This document shows positions 9,250 through 16,728 of a stretch of 26,240 bases of DNA, one piece after another. The stretch is from positions 1 through 26,240 of the forward strand of contig CAMLGC010000034.1 in assembly GCA_946479505.1 (NCBI GenBank). Reading direction: 5' to 3'. The position numbers were made by a program, and so were the translations under genes. The notes beneath the pieces were generated by a model. The model was not told where the DNA came from. It saw nothing but the letters and a program-made list of their open reading frames with translations, and made no database searches. This DNA comes from an uncultured Sphingomonadaceae bacterium. Lineage in GTDB: Bacteria; Pseudomonadota; Alphaproteobacteria; Sphingomonadales; Sphingomonadaceae. Every line of letters begins with the position of its first letter. Position 1 is the stretch's first letter.

Positions 9250-11727
9250 TCAAAACCCTACCTCCAGCGTGGCGAAGGCCGAGCGGCCGGGGGCGATGCT
9301 CGCATAGTGCGAGGTATAGACCTGGTTGAAATAGGTCTCGTCGGTCAGGTTCTGCACGTTGACGCTGAGCGCGATCGCGTCGCTGATCTGGTATGCCGCG
9401 CGCGCGTCGACGCGGATGTATCCGGGCGCCGAGCGGATCAGCGTCTTCGTCGCCGGGATCACCGAGACGTTGCCATCGGCATCCTGCTCGGCACGGCGGT
9501 TGTCCTGATAGCCGCCATAGACGCGGCTCGTGTAGAAGGCGCCGACGCCCGCGCTGAAGCGGCCCAGGTCGACATTGGTCCACAGCGTCGCGCTATCCTT
9601 GGCCACCTGCGGCACCTGCCGGCCGGTGTTGATCGAGGGCACGAGCACACTCGTCGCCGGCTGGTCGCCCACCGCCGCGACGGCGAGCGCGGTGTAGCCG
9701 CCGTCGGTCACCTCGGGATCGAGGTAGCTGTAGCCGCCGAACACGGTCCAGCCCGGCAGGATTTCGCCATTGATGCTCAATTCGATCCCGCGGATGCGCT
9801 GGCTGCCGACGAACTCGACACTGTTGTCCGGGCCGAGCACGCGGGCATTATCGGTGTCGGTCTGGAACGCGGCGAGGCCCAGCGACAGGTGCCCGTCGAA
9901 CAGCGTCGCTTTGGCGCCGATCTCAAACGATTTGGTCTTTTGCGGCTTCAGATCCTCGACATCGATCGGCGGCTCGCGGCGGCTGCCGGTGACGCTATTG
10001 TCCTCGCGGCCCTCGCCCAGCAGGCTGTTCGGCGGCGTCGAGGAGGTCGCGTAGGAAGCGTAGAGGCTCGCATTCTCGCTGGGCTTGAAGATCAGCCCCG
10101 CCTGCCAGTTGAGCAGGTCGTCCGACCGTTCGATCGGCGCGACCGCCTCCCCGCTCGCATCCGTCGCAGGAATCACGGTCGTGTGATAGTGATCGTAGCG
10201 CGCGCCGAGATTGAGGATCAGCGGCTCTGCGAGCGTAATCGAATCGAACGCATAGATGGCTTGTGTCTCGGCCTCGTTCTGCGTCTCCTCCCACGGGGCG
10301 CCCCGGGTAACGGGCACGACCACGTCCGACGTATCCGACGCGTAATTGACCCACGGATCATAGGGGTTCGGGTCGAAAAGGCTGGTGCAGTAGAAGCGTG
10401 CGAGTGCGAGATCGGTGCAGCGCGGATTGAAGCTCGATCCGTCCGCAATGTCGAGGCTGCCGCGGCGCGCCTTCTCCCAGGAGAGTTCGGCGCCGACGGC
10501 GAAGCTGTGGCGAATGCCGCCCGTTTCGACCTCCCCGAACAGGTCGGTCTGGTCGATGAGGCCCTCGGCATAGCCATAGCGGGTGTTGGCGCGCCGCCAC
10601 ACCAGCCCGCCCGCGGTCGCCGGATTCGACGGATCGGTGCCGAAGACGTTGCCCTTGCTGTCGTCGGGCAGGAGGAAGCTGTACGCCTGATCGTTGTGCG
10701 TGAAGCGCGCGGTGTTGCGCAGCGTCACGTCTCCGAAGTCGTGCTCTGCCCGCAACGTCGCCTGGTGCGTGCTGGTGTCGCGGAAGTCGCGATCGGCGAG
10801 GCCGTAGAAGGTGTCGCGGTCGACATGCCCCGTCGCGCCCGAGATGGTCGTGATGTCGCCCAATGCGGGCTCGGTGATCGTAACCCCCTCGGGCGCGTTG
10901 TCGAGCGTGTAGAGGAACGGAATGCCGCTGTCGGGCAGCTCGTGGCTTTCGAGATAATAATAAGCGGCGGTGAGCCGCGTCGGGGTGCCGAGCCCGATCG
11001 TCACAGAAGGCGCCACGCCCCAGCGGCGCTGCCAGATCGCGTCGCGCCCCGCCACGTCCTGATCGTGCCACACCGCCTCGATCCGCGCGGCGACGTGGTC
11101 GGTGAGGCGGCCGTTCACGTCGGCGGTGATGCGCGTGTAGTCGTCGGTGCCGTAGCTCAGCGCCGCGGTCGCGAAATTGTCGTTCTGGGGCAGCTTGGAA
11201 ATGATGTTGATCGTGCCGCCCGCCGAGCCGCGCCCGCCGAGCGTCGAATCGGAGCCGCGCACGATCTGCACCGATTCGATCGCGAACACCTCGCGCGTCT
11301 GCGAGGCGAAATCGCGGACGCCGTCGACATAGATCGAGCCCTGGCTGTCGAAGCCGCGGATGAAGGGCCGGTCGCCGATCGGATTGCCGCCCTCGGCGGC
11401 GCCGAAGGTGATGCCCGGCACGGTGCGCAGCGCCTGTTCGAGCGTGGTCGAGCCGGTCTGCTCGATCACCTTTTCGGGGAGCACGACGACCGAGCGCGGC
11501 GTATCGACGAGCGGTGCGACATCCTTGGCGCCGCGCTGGCGCTCGCCATTGACGAGAATGTCGTGCGGCGGATCGTCGGCACGGACCTGCGGATCGTCGT
11601 TGGCGGCCGAACTCTTGTCCGTGGTCGCGGCCTGCGCCGGTCCGCACGCGAAGGCGCCGATGCAGCTCAGCGCCAGGAAGGCTGGCGCGGAAGCGGAACG
11701 CGGACGGGTAGCGGCGAACGAAGGCAC
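9250..11727 (-). CDS. fiu: TonB-dependent catecholate siderophore receptor, Fiu/PiuA type
   Basis: An 825-residue outer-membrane receptor. It has a predicted signal peptide (residues 1 to about 33, ending GPAQA), a TonB-box-like DILVNG near residue 55, a plug domain (about 70-180, with 'GITFGAAEGG', 'RGFDSQGSIYVDGVRD' and 'GGTINIISK'), then a 22-strand-type barrel ending in a terminal Phe. The plug motifs are those of Fiu/PiuA receptors for monomeric catechol and catecholate ferric siderophores. Several codons could start the frame; GTG at 11727 is chosen because AAGGGG lies ten bases upstream and the signal peptide begins there, whereas the upstream 22 residues look untranslated. It heads an operon with SEL1, piuC and PepSY genes. 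Two Fur-like palindromes at the promoter predict iron repression. Confidence 0.95.
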   Translation of the reverse strand: MPSFAATRPRSASAPAFLALSCIGAFACGPAQAATTDKSSAANDDPQVRADDPPHDILVNGERQRGAKDVAPLVDTPRSVVVLPEKVIEQTGSTTLEQALRTVPGITFGAAEGGNPIGDRPFIRGFDSQGSIYVDGVRDFASQTREVFAIESVQIVRGSDSTLGGRGSAGGTINIISKLPQNDNFATAALSYGTDDYTRITADVNGRLTDHVAARIEAVWHDQDVAGRDAIWQRRWGVAPSVTIGLGTPTRLTAAYYYLESHELPDSGIPFLYTLDNAPEGVTITEPALGDITTISGATGHVDRDTFYGLADRDFRDTSTHQATLRAEHDFGDVTLRNTARFTHNDQAYSFLLPDDSKGNVFGTDPSNPATAGGLVWRRANTRYGYAEGLIDQTDLFGEVETGGIRHSFAVGAELSWEKARRGSLDIADGSSFNPRCTDLALARFYCTSLFDPNPYDPWVNYASDTSDVVVPVTRGAPWEETQNEAETQAIYAFDSITLAEPLILNLGARYDHYHTTVIPATDASGEAVAPIERSDDLLNWQAGLIFKPSENASLYASYATSSTPPNSLLGEGREDNSVTGSRREPPIDVEDLKPQKTKSFEIGAKATLFDGHLSLGLAAFQTDTDNARVLGPDNSVEFVGSQRIRGIELSINGEILPGWTVFGGYSYLDPEVTDGGYTALAVAAVGDQPATSVLVPSINTGRQVPQVAKDSATLWTNVDLGRFSAGVGAFYTSRVYGGYQDNRRAEQDADGNVSVIPATKTLIRSAPGYIRVDARAAYQISDAIALSVNVQNLTDETYFNQVYTSHYASIAPGRSAFATLEVGF

Positions 11728-11764
11728 GGTGCAAAATCCCCTTTTTGGCTGCGATCGAAGGGGC

Positions 11765-11793
11765 CTGCTATTGCGACTGGTTCGCAGTGTCAA
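11765..11793 (-). promoter_or_regulatory. Sigma70-like promoter of the siderophore receptor operon
   Basis: On the minus strand a perfect -35 TTGACA (11793-11788), a 17-base spacer and TAGCAG (11770-11765, weak -10) predict a start near 11758, about 31 bases before the GTG. A Fur-like palindrome fills the spacer. Confidence 0.6.
11772..11786. promoter_or_regulatory. Fur-box-like palindrome inside the promoter spacer
   Basis: TGCGACTGGTTCGCA is a 7-1-7 dyad with the outer five bases of each arm matching (TGCGA/TCGCA). It lies exactly between the -35 and -10 of the receptor promoter, the classic position for iron-dependent repression. It matches the Fur consensus less well than the next site. 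Confidence 0.5.
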
Positions 11794-11795
11794 CG

Positions 11796-12056
11796 CTATT
11801 GCGAATAATTCTCACTTCTGTTCGCGAGAATCCACGTCCGAAGCGCGCTGGCAAGATTGGGCGGATCGTCAGCGAGGATGCGCAGCGCGTCGATCTCGGC
11901 GACGAGCGCATTGAGCGGCAGCTCCTGCGTCGCGGCGGCGGCTTCGAGCGCGCGCCAGAAGACGGGTTCGAGGCTGATCGAGGTCTGGTGTCCCGCGATC
12001 GTCACCGACCGTTTGGCGGGGCCCTGAAAGCCGCCGCGAGGCGGCGTAACTCTCAT
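11796..12056 (-). CDS. RHH_4-type ribbon-helix-helix domain protein
   Basis: An 86-residue protein. Residues 15-60 ([17 protein letters not shown], then VFWRALE and LNALVAEID) fit the RHH_4 ribbon-helix-helix family, small alphaproteobacterial proteins that are probably DNA-binding. The ATG at 12056 overlaps the cobT stop as ATGA, so the two genes are probably translationally coupled, with AAGG in the cobT end as a close Shine-Dalgarno. The stop lies inside the Fur-box region of the next operon, with only about 3 bases between the stop and the Fur core. The target is unknown. It could regulate this operon or the siderophore operon downstream, but nothing in the sequence shows this. Confidence 0.85.
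   Translation of the reverse strand: MRVTPPRGGFQGPAKRSVTIAGHQTSISLEPVFWRALEAAAATQELPLNALVAEIDALRILADDPPNLASALRTWILANRSENYSQ
11800..11814. promoter_or_regulatory. Fur box upstream of the siderophore receptor operon
   Basis: TGCGAATAATTCTCA is a 7-1-7 dyad with six of seven arm positions paired, close to the Fur core TGATAATNATTATCA. It is centred 28 bp from the spacer palindrome, just upstream of the -35. It also encodes the last codons of the RHH_4 gene, so coding and operator functions overlap. Confidence 0.7.
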
Positions 12057-13879
12057 TCCTTGTCGAACAATGCGGCGAGTTGCTCGATGATCGTGCCGCC
12101 AAGCTGCTCGGCATCCATGATCGTCACCGCGCGGCTGTAATAGCGGGTCACGTCATGGCCGATTCCGATCGCGGCAAGCTCGACCGGCGAGCGCGATTCG
12201 ATCCAGCCGATCACCTGCCGCAGATGCCGTTCGAGATAGCTCCCCGAATTGACGCTGAGCGTCGAATCGTCGACCGGCGCCCCGTCGGAGATCACCATCA
12301 GGATCTTGCGCTCCTCGGTCCGCGCGATCAGCCGCGCATGCGCCCAGAGCAACGCCTCGCCGTCGATATTCTCCTTGAGCAGCCCTTCGCGCATCATCAG
12401 CCCGAGGCTGGCGCGCGCCCGCCGCCACGGCTCGTCGGCCTGCTTGTACACGATATGGCGGATGTCATTGAGCCGCCCCGGATGCGGCGGACGCCCCGCC
12501 GCGAGCCAGGCTTCACGGCTCTGTCCGCCCTTCCAGGCGCGCGTGGTGAAGCCGAGGATTTCGGTCTTGACCCCGCAGCGCTCGAGCGTGCGCGCGAGGA
12601 TGTCGGCGGAGATCGCCGCGATCCCGATCGGCCGCCCGCGCATCGACCCCGAATTGTCGATCAGCAGCGTGACCACCGTGTCCCGGAATTCGGTGTCGCG
12701 CTCGATCTTGTAGGAGAGCGAATGCGTCGGGTTGACCACCACGCGCGCGAGCCGCGCGGCGTCGAGCAGCCCTTCTTCCTGGTCGAAATCCCACGACCGC
12801 GATTGCTGCGCCATCAGCCGCCGCTGGAGCCGGTTGGCGAGCTTCGACACCGCCGATTGCAGATGGACGAGCTGCTGGTCGAGATAGGCGCGCAGCCGCG
12901 TAAGCTCGTCGGCGTCGCACAGGTCGGTCGCGGCGATCACCTCATCGAACCGGGTCGTCCAGACCTTGTAGTCGAAGCTCGGGGCAAGATCGGAGAAGGG
13001 GCGGTTGGGCCGGACGGGAAGCATCCCCTCGTCGCCATCCTCGCCGAGCTCGCCCTCGGCGTCGTCGAGCGATTCCTCCTCGAATTCGCCCTCGCCTTCC
13101 TGCTCGTCCGATTGCTGCTGCTCGCCGCGAGCCTCGACATCGCCTTCGCCCTGCTCGCCTTGGTCCTCACCCTCTTCGCCTTCGTCCGAACCTTCCTCCT
13201 GCTCGCCCTCGTCGTCGCTGCCGCCCTCGTCATCGTCCTCGGGCAGCATCTCGCCCTCGGTGAGATCGAGATCGCGCAACAGCTTCTTGGAAAGATCCGC
13301 GAAGACGGCCTGGTCGTCGATCGCGAGCCCGAGCGCGTCGAGATCGCCGCCCACCTTCTCCTCGATCCAGTCCTGCACCAGCGCCATGCCCGGCGCGACC
13401 GCAGCCGGCGGCGCGCGTCCCGTCAGCCGCTCGCGCACGATCAGCCCGAGCGCGGTCGATAGCGGCACTTCGTCCCTGGTTCGGGCACGCGTGATCGGAT
13501 CCGATCGTAACCGAAGCGCGAGCGCGGTTTCGAGATTGGCGGAGACACCGGCATAGCCGCGCGATCCCAATGCCTCGACACGCGCATTTTCGACCGCATC
13601 ATACACGGCCCGCGCCACCGCCTCGCTCGGCGCGCCCTTCAGGTGCAGCCCATTGTCGTGCAGCCGCAGCCGCAGAGCGAACTGGTCCGCAAACCCGCGC
13701 GCCTCGGCAACTTGGTCGGCCGGCAGTTGCCGCGCCGGCATCGGCACCTTGATGTTCTTTCCGTGCTGCGACGGCGCATCGGCGGTAAACGCCAGCTCCA
13801 GCTCCGCCTCGTGCGACAGCGCACGCGCCGCGCCGCCGAGCACGTTCTTGAAGCGGTCGAGGGGCGTTTCGGACGCCAC
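12053..13879 (-). CDS. cobT: Cobaltochelatase subunit CobT
   Basis: A 608-residue protein of the CobT family, the von Willebrand A-domain partner of CobS. With CobN the two insert cobalt into hydrogenobyrinic acid a,c-diamide in aerobic cobalamin synthesis. Visible parts are a conserved N-terminal domain (1 to about 210), a very acidic Glu/Asp/Gly-rich linker (about 215-300) and a C-terminal VWA domain with the MIDAS motif DNSGSM (408-413). Length fits the family. It starts with GTG at 13879, immediately after the hepT TAA, and its Shine-Dalgarno GGAG lies in the last hepT codons. No cobN is in the window. CobS/CobT-like pairs also occur with other roles, so cobalamin synthesis is an inference from family. 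Confidence 0.95.
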   Translation of the reverse strand: MASETPLDRFKNVLGGAARALSHEAELELAFTADAPSQHGKNIKVPMPARQLPADQVAEARGFADQFALRLRLHDNGLHLKGAPSEAVARAVYDAVENARVEALGSRGYAGVSANLETALALRLRSDPITRARTRDEVPLSTALGLIVRERLTGRAPPAAVAPGMALVQDWIEEKVGGDLDALGLAIDDQAVFADLSKKLLRDLDLTEGEMLPEDDDEGGSDDEGEQEEGSDEGEEGEDQGEQGEGDVEARGEQQQSDEQEGEGEFEEESLDDAEGELGEDGDEGMLPVRPNRPFSDLAPSFDYKVWTTRFDEVIAATDLCDADELTRLRAYLDQQLVHLQSAVSKLANRLQRRLMAQQSRSWDFDQEEGLLDAARLARVVVNPTHSLSYKIERDTEFRDTVVTLLIDNSGSMRGRPIGIAAISADILARTLERCGVKTEILGFTTRAWKGGQSREAWLAAGRPPHPGRLNDIRHIVYKQADEPWRRARASLGLMMREGLLKENIDGEALLWAHARLIARTEERKILMVISDGAPVDDSTLSVNSGSYLERHLRQVIGWIESRSPVELAAIGIGHDVTRYYSRAVTIMDAEQLGGTIIEQLAALFDKE

Positions 13880-14221
13880 TTAGCGCTCCAGTGCCTTACG
13901 GACGGCTGTGCGCAAGGGCGGCAGGTGTTTACGCACCAGGATGTAAATCTGTTCAAGATCGACCACGTCATATGCGTGACGCAACAGATTGCCGAGACCG
14001 CGGACGCGTTCGACGGGAATTTCCGGCGCGAGCACAGCCATGCGGTCTGCGCCGATCTTTATCACCGCTTCGGATATCCTGCTGAGGCAGCGTTCGGTTG
14101 CGTCGATTACGATGCGCTCCACCGAGAAAGCCTCGAAGGAACGATCGCCGACATATCGATCGATCGCGTCGATATTTTCGATGATGTCCTTCAGACGATC
14201 GCGTTCGCGCTCAGAAGACAA
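13880..14221 (-). CDS. hepT: HepT-like toxin (DUF86 HEPN ribonuclease)
   Basis: About 113 residues, all-helical, of the HepT/DUF86 HEPN family, toxins whose RNase activity is blocked when the partner MntA adenylylates a tyrosine near the active site. The C-terminal motif reads RGLGNLLRHAYD: H82 and Y84 are present, but the arginine normally four residues before the His (Rx4-6HxY) is Gly77; the nearest upstream Arg is R74 and another is R81. I recall a DUF86 subgroup with a 'GxGNxLRH' form, so this may be a variant rather than a dead toxin. The likely start is TTG at 14221, overlapping the mntA end by 11 bases; no in-frame ATG fits the family N-terminus. The TAA abuts the cobT GTG. Confidence 0.88.
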   Translation of the reverse strand: MSSERERDRLKDIIENIDAIDRYVGDRSFEAFSVERIVIDATERCLSRISEAVIKIGADRMAVLAPEIPVERVRGLGNLLRHAYDVVDLEQIYILVRKHLPPLRTAVRKALER

Positions 14222-14513
14222 GGAGACGATCCCGATTGATTCGCTGCTGGAAGCGAGGCCGCCGCGCCGGCTCTGTAACGAGGTCCACCGGACGACCGAG
14301 CAGATCAGCAATTGCGTCCCGCACGTCGAGGAATTCGAAGACGCTGATGCTCGCCCGGGCCGCGGGGCTGAAGCGCACGGCAAGATCGACGTCCGAACCG
14401 TCAGTCTGGTCTCCGCGCGCGACCGAGCCGAACAGCGAAAGCTGTTCGATCCCCATCGCACGCAAGTCCGCCTCGCGCGCTCGGAGTCGTTGAAGAGCCT
14501 CGGTCTTGTCCAT
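14211..14513 (-). CDS. mntA: MntA-type minimal nucleotidyltransferase antitoxin
   Basis: A 100-residue minimal nucleotidyltransferase. The signature GSx10DxD is intact: G29-S30, then D41-V42-D43 (DVDLAV). MntA proteins neutralise HepT by AMP transfer to the toxin, and gene order antitoxin-toxin with overlap is typical. GAGG five bases before ATG gives a good ribosome binding site. It lies 39 bases after the cobS stop and overlaps hepT. By eye its codon use is slightly less G+C-rich than that of cobS and cobT, compatible with later insertion. Confidence 0.92.
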   Translation of the reverse strand: MDKTEALQRLRAREADLRAMGIEQLSLFGSVARGDQTDGSDVDLAVRFSPAARASISVFEFLDVRDAIADLLGRPVDLVTEPARRPRFQQRINRDRLLVF

Positions 14514-14552
14514 GTCCTCAGATATAGGCCAGATGCCGCTATTTGAGTAGCT

Positions 14553-15557
14553 TTACGCCATCCCTACCACGCTTTCGGGCAGATCCTTCCCGAACACGCG
14601 CTGATAATATTCGGCGACCAGCGCGCGTTCCGCCTCGTCGCACTTGTTGAGGAACGACAGCCGGAACGCGAAGCCGATATCGCCGAAGATCAGCGCATTC
14701 TGCGCCCAGGTGATGACGGTGCGCGGGCTCATCACGGTCGAGATGTCGCCGTTGATGAACCCCTTGCGTGTCAGGTCCGCGACGCGAACCATATCCTCGA
14801 CGGTCTTCTTGCCCTCGGGCTTGTCGTATTCGCCCGATTTGGCGAGCACGATCTGCGCCTCGGTCGCCGCCGGCAGATAGTTGAGGGTGACGACGATGTT
14901 CCAGCGGTCCATCTGGCCCTGATTGATCTGCTGGGTACCGTGATAGAGCCCGCTCGTGTCGCCCAGCCCCACCGTGTTCGCGGTGGAGAACAGGCGGAAC
15001 CAGGGGTTCGGCCGGATCACGCGGTTCTGGTCGAGCAGGGTTAGCTTGCCCTCGGTCTCGAGCACGCGCTGGATCACGAACATCACATCGGGGCGGCCCG
15101 CATCATATTCGTCGAACACGAGCGCGGTGGGCGTCTGGAGCGCCCAAGGGAGCAGGCCTTCGCGAAACTCGGTCACCTGCTGGCCGTCGCGCAGCACGAT
15201 CGCATCGCGCCCGACGAGGTCGATGCGGCTGATGTGCGCATCGAGGTTGATGCGGATGCACGGCCAGTTTAGCCGCGCCGCGACCTGTTCGATATGCGTC
15301 GACTTGCCGGTGCCGTGATAGCCTTGCACCATCACGCGCCGATTGTGCGCGAAGCCCGCGCAGATCGCGAGCGTGGTGTCCGGATCGAAGACATAGGCGG
15401 GATCGAGATCGGGCACGCGCTCGTCCGCCTCGCTGAATGCGGGGCATTCCATGTCGCTGTCGATCCCGAAGACGTCGCGCACCTTGATCGCCTTGTCGGG
15501 CGCATCGAGCACCGTCGTCTCGCGGCTGTCGGGCTGGGTGTTGGGAATGTCGGTCAT
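14553..15557 (-). CDS. cobS: Cobaltochelatase subunit CobS
   Basis: A 334-residue AAA+ ATPase of the CobS family, the ring partner of CobT that powers cobalt insertion by CobN. The Walker A motif is GYHGTGKS (79-86), the Walker B ALVFDE (145-150), and the polar '[10 protein letters not shown]' segment after it fits sensor 1. Length and N-terminus are normal for the family. AGGA about ten bases before the ATG is the likely ribosome binding site. It is the first gene of the cobS-mntA-hepT-cobT-RHH array, with a putative promoter about 70 bases upstream. Confidence 0.96.
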   Translation of the reverse strand: MTDIPNTQPDSRETTVLDAPDKAIKVRDVFGIDSDMECPAFSEADERVPDLDPAYVFDPDTTLAICAGFAHNRRVMVQGYHGTGKSTHIEQVAARLNWPCIRINLDAHISRIDLVGRDAIVLRDGQQVTEFREGLLPWALQTPTALVFDEYDAGRPDVMFVIQRVLETEGKLTLLDQNRVIRPNPWFRLFSTANTVGLGDTSGLYHGTQQINQGQMDRWNIVVTLNYLPAATEAQIVLAKSGEYDKPEGKKTVEDMVRVADLTRKGFINGDISTVMSPRTVITWAQNALIFGDIGFAFRLSFLNKCDEAERALVAEYYQRVFGKDLPESVVGMA

Positions 15558-15625
15558 TCGGTCGGTCCTGCGGGGGCGTTTGCGCCTTTGTCCAGCGCTC
15601 GGTAGAGGCTGGGGTTCCCACCCGC

Positions 15626-15654
15626 AATATAGCGGTCGGCGCGAAATGGCAGAA
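15626..15654 (-). promoter_or_regulatory. Possible promoter of the cobS operon
   Basis: On the minus strand TATATT (15631-15626) is a good -10. Seventeen bases upstream TTCTGC (15654-15649) is a poor -35. The predicted start would leave a leader of about 60 bases before the cobS ATG. Confidence 0.3.
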
Positions 15655-15667
15655 CGGGATTATCCCG
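15655..15667. promoter_or_regulatory. Perfect 6-1-6 palindrome next to the cobS promoter
   Basis: CGGGATTATCCCG is a perfect dyad directly upstream of the proposed cobS -35. It could be an operator; no regulator is identified. Confidence 0.2.
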
Positions 15668-15716
15668 CAGCGCTAAAACCGGTCGGAACACCTGAAGCCA
15701 ATCTCGGCAGCCGCCT

Positions 15717-15881
15717 TCAGCCTTTGGAGGATTTGTCTCGAAGACGTTCCGCGGCGCTGCCGATTTCGTTGATCTCGCGATGGATCGCGAGCCCTTGCGT
15801 TCCAAGGGCCAGCTTCTCCACATGGCGAGCGAGCGCCGCCACCAAGGTGCAAAGCTCCCCGAAGTCTTCGTCAGCCGGCAT
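15717..15881 (-). CDS. Small uncharacterised protein (54 residues)
   Basis: A short mostly helical, charged protein beginning MPADEDFGELCTLVAALARH and ending RLRDKSSKG. The start at 15881 has GGAGAGG three bases upstream, which decides it over the longer frame beginning at 15962. No signal peptide or membrane segment is seen and I do not recognise a family. It lies alone between the HxlR-type regulator and cobS. Confidence 0.6.
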   Translation of the reverse strand: MPADEDFGELCTLVAALARHVEKLALGTQGLAIHREINEIGSAAERLRDKSSKG

Positions 15882-15958
15882 GTTCCTCTCCTTCACCGCG
15901 ACGATAAACCATCGCCGCCTTGCCGAATAGACCGTCACGACGCGACGATCGTGCGATC

Positions 15959-16651
15959 TCATGAGACCTTCGGGGAGAGCGGAAACAGCGTGATGAAGCG
16001 CTCCGCGATTCGCCGGTCCCCCTTGAGGACGACGCTGTCGACGCCCTCGGCGTCTTCGATCGGGCGGCCGCCATAGATGACCGAGGCGAGCGTCATCGGA
16101 TCGGTGGTGAAGATCAGATCGGCATCGGCCGGATCGTCGCGGCGCACGGTGATTTTGCCTTTTTCGATCCGCCCGACGAACACCTCGTCGCCGAAGCGGA
16201 AACCGATCGTCACGGCGAGATCGCCCGCGCGCTCGGCCGAGAGCATCGTACGGAACGACATCATGATCGATGCGGCCGAAAGCGGCAGCGTCGGGTCGTG
16301 CTGGGGCGAGCGCACCGCCCAGCGGCCGAGCTCCTGGATCGCGGTTTCGCTTTCATAGCCCCAGTCGGTAAGCTCGTAGATCTGCACCGAGGCGGGTGGC
16401 GGCAGCTTACGCTTCCTGAGAATCCCCGCGCGCTCGAGCCCCTCGAGCCGCATCGTGAGAACATTGGCGCTGATCCCGGGCAGGCTCGCGCGCAATTCGC
16501 CGAAGCGGCGCCCGCCGAACATCAGCTCGCGTACGATCAGCAGCGACCAGCGCTCGCCGACCAGTTCCATCGCCAACGCGGTGCCGCACGCATCGTCATA
16601 CCATCGCTTCGTCGTTAATTTGGCTCGTTTAGTTGTTTTTTCTAACTTCAT
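15959..16651 (-). CDS. HxlR-type winged-helix regulator with SCP2-like C-terminal domain
   Basis: A 230-residue regulator. Residues about 17-107 are an HxlR winged helix-turn-helix (opening with 'CGTALAMELVGERWSLLIVR', then 'FGELRASLPGISANVLTMRL' and 'YELTDWGYE'). Residues about 125-220 resemble an SCP2 sterol-carrier-like fold (MTLASVIYGG, VVLKGDRRIAERFITLFP), a pocket that could bind a hydrophobic inducer. There is no Shine-Dalgarno before the ATG. A TTGACG-N17-TATAAA promoter predicts transcription from within about two bases of the ATG, so the mRNA is probably leaderless. Two AGTT-N9-AACT sites overlap the promoter and first codons, implying autoregulation and control of the divergent nine-gene cluster. 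The inducer is unknown. Confidence 0.92.
   Translation of the reverse strand: MKLEKTTKRAKLTTKRWYDDACGTALAMELVGERWSLLIVRELMFGGRRFGELRASLPGISANVLTMRLEGLERAGILRKRKLPPPASVQIYELTDWGYESETAIQELGRWAVRSPQHDPTLPLSAASIMMSFRTMLSAERAGDLAVTIGFRFGDEVFVGRIEKGKITVRRDDPADADLIFTTDPMTLASVIYGGRPIEDAEGVDSVVLKGDRRIAERFITLFPLSPKVS
16631..16647. promoter_or_regulatory. Operator-like repeat O1 in the hxlR-DUF899 divergent region
   Basis: AGTTGTTTTTTCTAACT has the dyad AGTT-N9-AACT. It lies in codons 2-7 of the regulator gene and is a near copy of O2, 21 bp away. Paired, helically phased sites fit binding of a dimeric HxlR-type repressor. Confidence 0.6.
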
Positions 16652-16668
16652 AGTTGCTTTTTATAACT
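16652..16668. promoter_or_regulatory. Operator-like repeat O2 overlapping the hxlR -10
   Basis: AGTTGCTTTTTATAACT shares the dyad AGTT-N9-AACT and the T-rich centre with O1, exactly two helical turns apart. It covers the -10 of the hxlR promoter and a plus-strand TATAAC that could be the -10 of the divergent cluster, so one bound dimer could block both directions. Confidence 0.6.
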
Positions 16669-16688
16669 CAAACGCGCATCACCGTCAA
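16660..16688 (-). promoter_or_regulatory. Sigma70-type promoter of the HxlR-type regulator
   Basis: On the minus strand TTGACG (16688-16683), a 17-base spacer and TATAAA (16665-16660). The predicted start near 16653 is at or just before the ATG at 16651, and no ribosome binding site exists, so leaderless translation is likely. Confidence 0.65.
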
Positions 16689-16728
16689 ACAGCGATTCGC
16701 CGACAGCGCGAACGCCGAGGAGATCGAC

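Noticed and set aside
8372..9583. A 403-residue version of the SEL1 protein reading through the palindromic repeat
   Set aside because: The first 160 residues are encoded by the repeat and by antisense receptor sequence, so they are not a real N-terminus.
9223..11808. An 861-residue open frame antisense to the siderophore receptor
   Set aside because: The receptor is unmistakable on the minus strand; the antisense frame is low-complexity and runs through the repeat and promoter.
13021..13260. Strongly repetitive acidic coding stretch in cobT, considered as a tandem repeat or frameshift zone
   Set aside because: The frame is intact, and an acidic linker before the VWA domain is normal for CobT.
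15558..15716. Possible cobalamin riboswitch before cobS
   Set aside because: The stretch is only 159 bases long and lacks a B12-box-like core; only a short palindrome and a weak promoter are seen.
15554..15823. An 89-residue minus-strand frame just upstream of cobS
   Set aside because: No ribosome binding site, no recognisable domain, and it overlaps both the cobS start and the better-supported 54-residue gene.
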